This document shows, piece by piece, positions 15,442 through 24,939 of a DNA stretch of 35,286 bases (its first letter is position 1; every line of letters starts with the position of its first letter). Source of the stretch: Streptomyces monomycini (GTDB lineage Bacteria; Actinomycetota; Actinomycetes; Streptomycetales; Streptomycetaceae); NCBI RefSeq assembly GCF_022271435.1, contig NZ_JAFIQY010000064.1, positions 1 to 35,286 of the forward strand, written 5' to 3'. The position numbers were made by a program, and so were the translations under genes. The notes beneath the pieces were generated by a model. That model was given only the letters and a program-made list of their open reading frames with translations, was not told the origin of the DNA and ran no database searches.

Positions 15442-16197
15442 ATGGGGGACAGCTTCGGGCCCGTGCACGGCGGAGCGGACGACGGCGGGGGCGGCGTCGG
15501 TGACGGGTCCGGCACGGACGCGGGCGTGTCGCGCAAGGAGCCGATCAGGGTCCTGGTCGTCGACGACCACGCGCTCTTCCGCCGGGGCTTGGAGATCGTG
15601 CTCGCCCACGAGGAGGACATCGAGGTCGTCGGTGAGGCCGGGGACGGCGCCGAGGCGGTGGACAAGGCCGCCGACCTGCTGCCCGACATCGTGCTGATGG
15701 ACGTACGGATGCCCCGGCGCGGCGGCATCGAGGCGTGCACCTCCATCAAGGAGGTGGCCCCCAGTGCGAAGATCATCATGCTGACGATCAGCGACGAGGA
15801 GGCGGACCTCTACGACGCGATCAAGGCCGGGGCCACCGGCTACCTCCTCAAGGAGATCTCCACGGACGAGGTGGCGACGGCGATCCGCGCGGTGGCGGAC
15901 GGCCAGTCCCAGATCAGCCCGTCCATGGCGTCCAAGCTGCTGACCGAGTTCAAGTCGATGATCCAGCGCACCGACGAGCGCCGCCTGGTGCCGGCGCCCC
16001 GGCTCACCGACCGTGAGCTGGAGGTCCTCAAGCTGGTCGCGACCGGTATGAACAACCGTGACATCGCCAAGGAACTGTTCATCTCCGAGAACACCGTCAA
16101 GAACCACGTCCGCAACATCCTGGAGAAGCTGCAGCTGCACTCCCGGATGGAGGCGGTCGTGTACGCGATGCGGGAGAAGATCCTGGAGATCCGCTGA
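15442..16197 (+). CDS. LuxR/NarL-family response regulator, apparently orphan
   Basis: 251 residues. After a Gly/Asp-rich N-terminal extension (1-33) comes a receiver domain with acidic residues Asp41-Asp42, the phosphoacceptor Asp87 in IVLMDVRMP, and the conserved Lys in YLLKE. The C-terminal LuxR helix-turn-helix (about 188-245) contains LTDRELEVLKLVATGMNNRD and ISENTVKNHVRNILEKLQLH. Start ATG 15442 follows GGGAGGAA with good spacing. No sensor kinase gene adjoins it: upstream is hpf with its own terminator, and downstream lies an opposing DNA glycosylase. The same arrangement, an orphan regulator between hpf and secA, is conserved in Streptomyces. Cognate kinase and targets cannot be read from the sequence. 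Confidence 0.93.
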   Translation: MGDSFGPVHGGADDGGGGVGDGSGTDAGVSRKEPIRVLVVDDHALFRRGLEIVLAHEEDIEVVGEAGDGAEAVDKAADLLPDIVLMDVRMPRRGGIEACTSIKEVAPSAKIIMLTISDEEADLYDAIKAGATGYLLKEISTDEVATAIRAVADGQSQISPSMASKLLTEFKSMIQRTDERRLVPAPRLTDRELEVLKLVATGMNNRDIAKELFISENTVKNHVRNILEKLQLHSRMEAVVYAMREKILEIR

Positions 16198-16208
16198 GGG
16201 TTCGTGAC

Positions 16209-16237
16209 GGGCCGCTCAGCGGGTCGGTGAGCGGCCC
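16209..16237 (+). terminator. Hairpin behind the response regulator gene
   Basis: GGGCCGCTCA (16209-16218) pairs perfectly with TGAGCGGCCC (16228-16237) around a nine-base loop, 11 bases past the stop codon. It has no T-tract, which is common for GC-rich terminators; it may serve both converging genes. Confidence 0.7.
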
Positions 16238-16285
16238 CGAGACGGGCCCGCGGCCTGCCTTCCGCCGCAGCCCGCCACTCCCAGC

Positions 16286-16335
16286 CCGCCACGGCTCCGC
16301 AGCCCGCGCCCCGCCACGGCTCCACGGCCCGCGCC
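16286..16335. repeat. 25-bp tandem duplication
   Basis: Two adjacent 25-base copies beginning CCGCCACGGCTCC differ at two positions. They lie between the converging response regulator and glycosylase genes, just before the glycosylase stop codon. Confidence 0.8.
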
Positions 16336-16344
16336 CCGCTCCCG

Positions 16345-17550
16345 CTACGCCCCCGCTGCCACCCCCACCTCCGCGACCAGCGCCGCCCGCAGTGCGGCGT
16401 CGTCGCAGCGTTCGATGCGGACGGAGTCGCAGCCGACCCACCGCGCGGCCTCGGTCAGCGCCTGGGCCATCGGCCGTACGGCCTTGGCGTCGCGCATCGA
16501 CACCTGGCGGGCGACGAGCGTGCTGCCCTCGCGGGCCGGGTCCACCCGCCCGGCGAGCCGGCCGCCGGCCAGCAGCGGCATCGCGAAATAGCCGTGTATC
16601 CGCTTGGGGCGCGGGACGTAAGCCTCCAGGCGGTGGGTGAAGTCGAAGATCCGGGCCGTGCGCGGGCGGTCCCAGACGAGGGAGTCGAAGGGCGAGAGCA
16701 GGGTCGTACGATGCCGGCCGCGCGGTGCTTCGGCGAGGGCGGCGGGGTCCGCCCAGGCCGGCTTGCCCCAGCCCGCCACCTCGACCGGGACCAGCCCCGA
16801 CGCCTCGATCACGGCGTCCACCTGCTCGTTCTTGAGGCGGTGGTAGTCGGCGAGGTCCGCGCGGGTGGCCACGCCCATCGCGGCGCCGGCCTGGGCGACC
16901 AGGCGGCGCATGCACTCCGTGTCGTCCAGGTCGTCGTGCAGCAGGTCGTCGGGGATGGCGCGCTCGGCGAGGTCGTACACCCGCTTCCAGGCGCGGCGCT
17001 CCGTGCACACCACCTCGCCGGTGTCCAGCAGCCACTCCACCGCGATCTTCGTCTCGGACCAGTCCCACCACTCACCGCCCTTGCGGCCGCCGCCCAGGTC
17101 GGAGGTGGTCAGCGGGCCGTCGGCCTTCAGCCGGTCCAGTACGGCGGCGCAGGAGCCCTCGCGGTCCTCCATCCGGTGCCAGCGGTGTCCCTTCGCGCGC
17201 ATCGCGCGGCGCCGGAAGGCGAAGTGCGGCCACTCCTCCACGGGCAGGATGCAGGCGGCGTGCGACCAGTACTCGAAGCTGTGCCCGCCCGACCAGTAGG
17301 CGGACTCGACGGCGGGGCGGCCGACGGCACCGAGCCGGGCGTACGGGATCAGCTCGTGGGAGCGGGCCAGCACCGAGATGGTGTCGAGCTGCACCGCGCC
17401 CAGGCGCCGCAGGACGCCCCGGACGCCCGCGCGGCGGTCCGGCGCGCCGAGGAAGCCCTGGGCCCGCAGCGCCATGCGCCGGGCGTCGTCGGCGGACAGG
17501 GTGGTCACGGGCTTCGGCTTCACGGGCCTCGCGGACTTCGCAGCTGTCAT
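16345..17550 (-). CDS. YcaQ/AlkZ-type winged-helix DNA glycosylase
   Basis: 401 residues from ATG 17550. The family (HTH_42, COG3214) is made of winged-helix domains and includes Streptomyces AlkZ, which removes azinomycin adducts, and E. coli YcaQ, which unhooks interstrand crosslinks. The catalytic Q-x-Q/D motif is present as Gln54-Leu55-Asp56 in LGAVQLDTISVLARSHEL, that is, the YcaQ-like Q-x-D form. Further family stretches are YWSHAACILPVEEWPHFAFR, TLLSPFDSLVWDRPRTARIF and the C-terminal RIHGYFAMPLLAGGRLAGRV. The role is inferred as base-excision repair of bulky alkylation or crosslinks. It faces the response regulator and has no obvious self-resistance cluster around it, so it is probably a housekeeping repair gene. 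Confidence 0.88.
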   Translation of the reverse strand: MTAAKSARPVKPKPVTTLSADDARRMALRAQGFLGAPDRRAGVRGVLRRLGAVQLDTISVLARSHELIPYARLGAVGRPAVESAYWSGGHSFEYWSHAACILPVEEWPHFAFRRRAMRAKGHRWHRMEDREGSCAAVLDRLKADGPLTTSDLGGGRKGGEWWDWSETKIAVEWLLDTGEVVCTERRAWKRVYDLAERAIPDDLLHDDLDDTECMRRLVAQAGAAMGVATRADLADYHRLKNEQVDAVIEASGLVPVEVAGWGKPAWADPAALAEAPRGRHRTTLLSPFDSLVWDRPRTARIFDFTHRLEAYVPRPKRIHGYFAMPLLAGGRLAGRVDPAREGSTLVARQVSMRDAKAVRPMAQALTEAARWVGCDSVRIERCDDAALRAALVAEVGVAAGA

Positions 17551-17622
17551 GCGTCACAGAGTAGGAGTGACCACTGACAACGCCGGTGACGGTGTCCGGC
17601 GGGCCGGCTCCGTCCGAACTCG

Positions 17623-18204
17623 TCAGCCCGGGAACGGGAGATGGGGCGTCTCGGAGGGCAGCCCCAGGTCGCCGGGGAGCAGCGAGCCGATCCAGGCGTC
17701 CCGCCGGGCGCCCTGGTGCGAGATCTTGGCGCGCAGGGTGCCCTCCATCCGGAAGCCGGCCTTGAGCGCCACGCCGCGTGACGCGTCGTTGCCGACCTCC
17801 GCGAGCCACTCCAGGCGCTCGATGCCGAGTTCCGTCAGGGCCCAGCGCGCGACCTCGCGTACGGCCTCGGCGGTCCAGCCTCTGCCGCGCTGTTCCTTCG
17901 TCGTCCAGTAGCCGATCTCGGCCTGCCGCTCGATGGACCGCGGCACCATGCCGAACAGGCTCACGGCCCCGGTCAGCGTGCCGTCCGCCTTGGTGGTCAC
18001 GGCGAAGCGGTACTGGGCGTCCGTGTGCCACTCCTCCTGGCTGCGGGCTATGTAGTCGTGTGCCTGTGCCATGTCGAACCGGGACGGTACGGGTGTCCAG
18101 CGCGGTATGGCCGGATCCTGGCAGGCGGTGTGGACCGCCTGGGCGTCGGCGGGGGCGAAGGGACGGAGGAGGAGACGCTCGGTGGTCAGCGTGACGGGTT
18201 CCAT
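17623..18204 (-). CDS. GNAT family N-acetyltransferase
   Basis: 193 residues from ATG 18204, reading MEPVTLTTERLLLRPFAPAD, a typical RimJ/RimL-like opening. The acetyl-CoA-binding motif A region is IGYWTTKEQRGRGWTAEAVR (residues about 95-114), where Gln/Arg-x-x-Gly-x-Gly/Ala is replaced by QRGRGW. This is followed by the motif-B stretch LEWLAEVGNDASRGVALKAG and GFRMEGTLR. The substrate (protein N terminus or small molecule) cannot be told. No ribosome binding site is evident before the start. It is divergent from secA and followed on the same strand by the glycosylase gene. Confidence 0.9.
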   Translation of the reverse strand: MEPVTLTTERLLLRPFAPADAQAVHTACQDPAIPRWTPVPSRFDMAQAHDYIARSQEEWHTDAQYRFAVTTKADGTLTGAVSLFGMVPRSIERQAEIGYWTTKEQRGRGWTAEAVREVARWALTELGIERLEWLAEVGNDASRGVALKAGFRMEGTLRAKISHQGARRDAWIGSLLPGDLGLPSETPHLPFPG

Positions 18205-18621
18205 GGAGGGAGTGTGCGGAGGCGGGAGGGGCGGGGCGAGTGGTTTTTCCGGAACGTTCCCGGTCCGTCCTCCCCCCCCGTACGGCGACCCGCCCTCCAG
18301 CAGCCCCCGGTCCGTCCCCGGCCCGCCCTCCAGCCCTCCCACCGGTCCGTCCCCGCCCCGCCCTCCCGCCCGGCTCACCCGCTCCTCGCCCCTCTCCCGG
18401 CACTTTCTCCTGGCCTCGCGCGTTCTCGTAGGGAAGGGTGTGCACCGGGGAGCGGTGTGCTTCGCGGCGGTGGACCTCCCGGCCGGATGGGGTCCTCCTT
18501 TACGATGGCCGTTGCGGCGGGGCCTGCCCCTTGGAAAAATGCCGCGCCCGCGCACCCTCCCCCTGCCTGCGGCGGGGGGTACCCCCAGCGCCAGGCCCGA
18601 CCGGCAAGGAGACCAGCCCAA
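18205..18621. promoter_or_regulatory. Divergent region between the acetyltransferase gene and secA
   Basis: This 417-base region carries no gene. Its first part is strongly C-rich, with degenerate repeats of CCGGTCCGTCC followed by CCCGCCCTCC (roughly 18260-18375). Nearer secA lies a long imperfect palindrome (18565-18596). The secA ribosome binding site AAGGAG sits at about 18605-18610. Promoters for both genes should be here but none was identified securely. Confidence 0.5.
18565..18596. repeat. Long imperfect palindrome in the secA leader
   Basis: GCCTGCGGCGGGGGGTA and TACCCCCAGCGCCAGGC form arms that match at most positions, centred on the GGGGGTACCCCC core. This type of G5/C5 palindrome looks dispersed in Streptomyces intergenic DNA and is akin to the element inside the DUF4129 gene (4399-4428). 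Folded in RNA it would lie just 5' of the secA ribosome binding site. Confidence 0.6.
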
Positions 18622-21456
<2,835 letters not shown>

Positions 21457-21473
21457 CGTACGGCGAGACGTGA

Positions 21474-21496
21474 CACCCGCCGCCCAGCGGCGGGTG
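21474..21496 (+). terminator. First hairpin behind secA
   Basis: CACCCGCCG (21474-21482) pairs with CGGCGGGTG (21488-21496) around CCCAG, 17 bases after the stop codon; it forms a tandem with the stronger hairpin just downstream. Confidence 0.6.
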
Positions 21497-21500
21497 CGAG

Positions 21501-21542
21501 GCCGGGGCACCGCAGCGCGCAGCTGCGGTGCCCCGGCTCTTT
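21501..21542. terminator. Strong terminator between secA and the converging Rv3235-family gene
   Basis: A perfect 16-bp stem (21501-21516 with 21522-21537) closes on a five-base loop and is followed by TCTTT. Because secA and the next gene converge here it may act in both directions. Confidence 0.9.
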
Positions 21543-21571
21543 CCGTACGCGTGGGACCACGCGCCGTCCGG

Positions 21572-22093
21572 TCACCACACCCGGTCGGACGGGCCGATGT
21601 CGACGGCGGCGCAGCGCCACCGGGCATCGCTGCCCAGCTCCAGGCGGAAGGCGAGGGCGCGCAGCCGCTCGCCGGAGGCGATCCGGGCGAACGCCTCGAT
21701 GACGCCCGGGCGCGGCCGGCACAGGCCGCAGTGGAGCACCGACGGGGCGGGTGCGTAGCGGTTCGCCGGGGTGCCTGTGGGCCTCAGGGGTGTCTGCGGG
21801 GCGAGTTCCACGAGGCGGTCGTACGCGGCGGGCAGCGCGTGCCCCAGGAGGGCGTGCACGGGGCGCCGGCCACTCAGGGTCAGGAGCAGTTGCTCGGCGA
21901 ACCAGTTGTGCGGCTGAGGGCGGGCCGGGCGGCGCCGGACGTCCTGGGCGGGAGCCGTACGGGGCCCGCCCGGGCGCCGGGTGTCACGGCGGCCGGGCGG
22001 GCCGGTGCGGGGGCGGCCCGGTCCTGCGGCGGGCGAGGCCCCGGGGGAACGTGTGCGGGCGGGTGGGAGGGCGTCGGTGTGGGTGGTGAGCAT
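21572..22093 (-). CDS. Rv3235 family protein (DUF6459)
   Basis: 173 residues from ATG 22093. The first 55 residues are Pro/Arg/Gly-rich and disordered. The conserved domain begins at WFAEQLLLTLSGRRPVHALL (about 64-83) and ends with RLELGSDARWRCAAVDIGPS near the C terminus, with an EAFARIASGERLRALAFRLE segment in between. This matches the actinobacterial family named after M. tuberculosis Rv3235, found beside secA in this phylum. Function is unknown; the fold is probably a small NTF2-like or related alpha/beta domain, which is a guess. It converges with secA. Confidence 0.8.
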   Translation of the reverse strand: MLTTHTDALPPARTRSPGASPAAGPGRPRTGPPGRRDTRRPGGPRTAPAQDVRRRPARPQPHNWFAEQLLLTLSGRRPVHALLGHALPAAYDRLVELAPQTPLRPTGTPANRYAPAPSVLHCGLCRPRPGVIEAFARIASGERLRALAFRLELGSDARWRCAAVDIGPSDRVW

Positions 22094-22402
22094 GAGGGCC
22101 CCCGTTCGGCCGGTCCGGTGGATACCCGGCAGTAGCTTCGGTGGGGTTCTTCTACCGGCGGGGAAACGGCGGCTGCAAGGGCCGCCGGCCGGGCCGGGCG
22201 GGCGGCCGGAGATTCACCCATCAGGGGGAGAGCAGGGGGATGTGCGGGCGCGAGGCGGCGCCTGGCCCGCCGATGGCCGTGCCGGGACGGCGGAGCGGGA
22301 GCACGAAGGGGGACTCCGGCCCGTATCTCATGCCGTACCCCGCGCCCGTATGCTGGCCGGACAGATTTTCCAGACCCAGCGATGTGAGCGGAAGCGGCAG
22401 CC
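22094..22402. promoter_or_regulatory. Divergent intergenic region before the DUF6912 gene
   Basis: About 309 bases without a gene. It contains GC-rich inverted segments near 22170-22215 (GGCGGC/GCCGCC). A TATGCT hexamer at 22349-22354 could be a -10 box for the downstream gene, although no matching -35 was seen. GGAAG lies seven to eight bases before the ATG at 22403. Confidence 0.35.
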
Positions 22403-22915
22403 ATGCGCGTGTATGTCCCCCTGACCCTGCCCGGACTCGCGGCGGCGCACGAGGCCGGGGAGTTGGGCCCCGGCCCGCTGGACGCCTACGCCGTCACGCC
22501 CGCGCTGCGCGAGTGGTACGTCTCCGACGACATCGAGGAACTGGAGTACGCGGCGCTCAACCGGGCCGCGCAGGGCTCGCTGCGCCGGCTCGCGGCCGAC
22601 CCGGACGCCCCGCGGCGCCGGGTCGTGGTGGCCGTGGACGTACCGGACGGCGCGGCCGTCGCCGACCCCGACCGGGGCCTGGACCAGGCGGCGCTGGGCG
22701 AGGTCCGCATCGCCGGGCCGGTGCCGATGGCCAAGGCCGCGGCGGTGCACGTGGACTCCGACGACGCGGTCCAGGACGTCGCGGCGGCCGCCGGCGCGCT
22801 GGGCGCCGCCGACCTCGGCGACGAGGACGCGCGGTTCACGGTGGACGGCGCCGAGGACCACGAGCTGATGTGGTTCGGCGTGCAGGAGATCCCGAACCTG
22901 ATCGCCGGGCGCTGA
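22403..22915 (+). CDS. DUF6912 family protein
   Basis: 170 residues opening with MRVYVPLTLPGLAAAHEAGE and containing YAVTPALREWYVSDDIEELE, which together identify the actinobacterial DUF6912 family. There is no signal peptide or membrane segment; the protein looks like a cytoplasmic alpha/beta domain with a conserved acidic C-terminal half (DHELMWFGVQEIPNLI). No function is known. A GGAAG ribosome binding site supports the ATG. It is followed 112 bases later by the HAD gene on the same strand, so the two could be co-transcribed. Confidence 0.83.
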   Translation: MRVYVPLTLPGLAAAHEAGELGPGPLDAYAVTPALREWYVSDDIEELEYAALNRAAQGSLRRLAADPDAPRRRVVVAVDVPDGAAVADPDRGLDQAALGEVRIAGPVPMAKAAAVHVDSDDAVQDVAAAAGALGAADLGDEDARFTVDGAEDHELMWFGVQEIPNLIAGR

Positions 22916-23027
22916 GCGCCGGGCGCCGGGCGGGGCTGAGCGCCTGACGGCCCGCGCCGCGCCCGCGTGCGCCCGTTCCGCTGCCGTCCGTGACTGCGCT
23001 GTCAGTGGTCATGGGTACCGTCTTGGC

Positions 23028-23738
23028 ATGGGGACGCACGCGACGCACATCGTCTGGGACTGGAACGGCACGCTCTTTCACGACACCGAAGCGGTGATGG
23101 GCGCGACCAACGCCGCCTTCGCCGAGCTGGGGCTGCCTCCGATAACCCTGGAGCGCTACCGCGAGCTGTACTGCGTCCCGATCCCGCGGTTCTACGAGCG
23201 GCTGCTGGGGCGGCTGCCGACGGACGCGGAGTGGCTGGTCATGGACGAGGCGTTCCACCGGCACTACGCCGTCCACCGGCCCGCGTGCGGCCTCGCGGAG
23301 GGCGCCGAGCGGCTGCTGGAGAGCTGGCAGCTGGCGGGCCGCAGCCAGTCGATCCTCAGCCTGTACGGGCATGACGAGCTGACGCCGCTGGTGCGCGGCT
23401 TCGGCATCGAGGCGCGTTTCGTGCGGGTGGACGGCCGTACGGGGCCTTCCGGCGGGAGCAAGAGCGAGCACATGGTGCGCCACCTCGCGGCCCTGGCCGC
23501 CGGGCCTGCCGGGGACGGCGCGGCGGGGCGCGGTGGCGCGACGGGACGAATAGACCCGGGCCGTACGGTCGTGATCGGTGACGCGCTCGACGACGCGGTG
23601 GCCGCGCGGCACGCGGGCGCCCACGCCGTGCTCTACACCGGCGGCTCGCACAGCCGTGCCAGCCTGGCGGCCGCGGGTGTGCCGGTGGTGGACACCCTGG
23701 CGGAGGCCGTGGAGCTCGCGGAGGAGATCGCCGCGTGA
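23028..23738 (+). CDS. HAD-superfamily hydrolase with DxN nucleophile motif
   Basis: 236 residues. HAD motif I reads VWDWNGTLF, giving nucleophile Asp11, but Asn at the position normally held by the general acid/base Asp (Asn13). A helical cap follows (about 20-90), motif II is probably ILSLYG, the conserved Lys lies in GGSKSEHM, and motif IV is VVIGDALDDAVAARHAG. The overall arrangement is that of a phosphoglycolate-phosphatase-like protein. The Asp-to-Asn change could reduce or alter phosphatase activity; related actinobacterial proteins with a WDWNGTL motif exist, so it may be a subfamily trait. The last 12 codons and stop are tandemly duplicated downstream (23701-23776). Confidence 0.87.
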   Translation: MGTHATHIVWDWNGTLFHDTEAVMGATNAAFAELGLPPITLERYRELYCVPIPRFYERLLGRLPTDAEWLVMDEAFHRHYAVHRPACGLAEGAERLLESWQLAGRSQSILSLYGHDELTPLVRGFGIEARFVRVDGRTGPSGGSKSEHMVRHLAALAAGPAGDGAAGRGGATGRIDPGRTVVIGDALDDAVAARHAGAHAVLYTGGSHSRASLAAAGVPVVDTLAEAVELAEEIAA

Positions 23739-23776
23739 CGGAGGCCGTGGGGCTCGCGGAGGAGGTCGCCGCGTGA
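23701..23776 (+). repeat. 38-bp tandem duplication of the HAD gene 3' end
   Basis: Bases 23701-23738, which include the stop codon, are repeated at 23739-23776 with two A-to-G differences, and the start of a third copy follows. The second copy still reads as the same amino acids up to its own stop, but sits after the first stop. Confidence 0.9.
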
Positions 23777-23829
23777 CGGAGGCGGCGGCCCCGGACCGGT
23801 AGCCCCGGCCGGACGCCGTCCGCCGGAGC

Positions 23830-24396
23830 TCAGCTCACCGGTGCCTTGGCCCGCAGCACCGCGATGAACTCGCGCATCCATCCGGAGTGGTCCGGCCAGG
23901 CGCGGGAGGAGACCAGGGTGCCGTCGACGACGACCTCGGCGTCCCGGAAAGCGGCGCCGGCGGCCTGCATGTCCATTTCGAGGGCGGGGTAGGCGGTGAC
24001 CCGGCGCCCGTTGAGGCCGCCGATCGCGGCGGTCAGCAGCGGGCCGTGGCAGATCTGGGCGACGGGCTTGTCCGCGTCGAAGAAGGACTTCACGAGTTTG
24101 CGCAGCTCGGGGTCGTTGCGCAGATATTCGGGCGCCCGCCCGCCGGGCACCACGAGCGCGGCGTACTGCCCGGGGTCCACCTCGGAGAAGGCCAGGTCGG
24201 CGGGCCAGGTGTAGCCGGGTTTCTCGGTGTAGGTGTCGAAGCCCGGTTCGAAGTCGTGCACGACCAGGCGCAGGGTCTTGCGGGCGGGGGCGGCGACGTG
24301 CACGTCGTAGCCCTCCTCGCGCAGCCGCTGGTAGGGGTAGAGGACCTCCAGGGACTCCGCCGCGTCGCCGGTCACGATCAGGATCTTGGCGGTCAT
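23830..24396 (-). CDS. DJ-1/PfpI family protein
   Basis: 188 residues from ATG 24396, which has AGGTGG just upstream. The sequence opens MTAKILIVTGDAAESLEVLY and contains VVPGGRAPEYLR (about 82-93) and the nucleophile elbow AQICHGPLLTAA with Cys116-His117, the DJ-1/PfpI signature. Members are deglycase-, protease- or glyoxalase-like enzymes that handle damaged or glycated molecules; the precise reaction cannot be read. It lies alone, convergent with the HAD gene and divergent from the glutamate dehydrogenase gene. Confidence 0.92.
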   Translation of the reverse strand: MTAKILIVTGDAAESLEVLYPYQRLREEGYDVHVAAPARKTLRLVVHDFEPGFDTYTEKPGYTWPADLAFSEVDPGQYAALVVPGGRAPEYLRNDPELRKLVKSFFDADKPVAQICHGPLLTAAIGGLNGRRVTAYPALEMDMQAAGAAFRDAEVVVDGTLVSSRAWPDHSGWMREFIAVLRAKAPVS

Positions 24397-24939
24397 GCCG
24401 TCCACCTCCGCTCGGGTCGCGCACCGCGCGCGGACGTGCCGTTCGTCACATCCGCGCGCCCGGAATCCGTTCCTCGGTGTCCCGCTCAACGTCCTCCGGA
24501 TCGCCGTCCTTGCCAAGCCCCCGCGGGATACCGTGGGATTCCAGGGGTGCGGCGCGCGGTCCCGTCGCTGTCCGGATCGTCAAATTTCGGCTAGTGGTTT
24601 TGTACACAGCTGGACCATGACGGCACCCCGGCCGGGAGCGATAGCCTTGCATCGTGATCAGCGCGATAACCCGCGGGGGCATCGAGGCCCTCGCCGTGCG
24701 CCCGGTACAGCACGACGACCGGGCGGCCGCTGATCGTTGCGACCGGGACCGAACGCCGACCCCGACCGGGTCGGCGCCGAGCGGTCCGGTCGGCGCTCAT
24801 CGCGGCACAGCGTCGTCTCCGTCCGGACACTTCCCCGCGTTGCGGCGGGGGAACCCTCACCGGCCGGCCCGGCGTCGTGCAGCTTCCACGGAGTTCATCC
24901 ACGACGTCACGCAACGGCGCGCGACAGGAGCCAGAGGAC
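24397..24939 (+). promoter_or_regulatory. Long promoter and leader region of the NAD-glutamate dehydrogenase gene
   Basis: No gene was found in these 543 bases. A possible promoter is TGACGG (24618-24623), an 18-base spacer, then TAGCCT (24642-24647), which would leave a leader of about 290 bases. The leader has two stable hairpins: GCCGACCC/GGGTCGGC (24755-24775) and TTCCCCGC/GCGGGGGAA (24831-24853). AGGAG at 24926-24930 is the ribosome binding site. The DJ-1 gene promoter must lie in the left part. Confidence 0.4.

Noticed and set aside
22141..22947. Gene starting MGFFYRRGNGGC upstream of the DUF6912 gene
   Set aside because: It overlaps the DUF6912 gene in another phase and becomes Gly/Arg/Pro-rich; no domain was seen.
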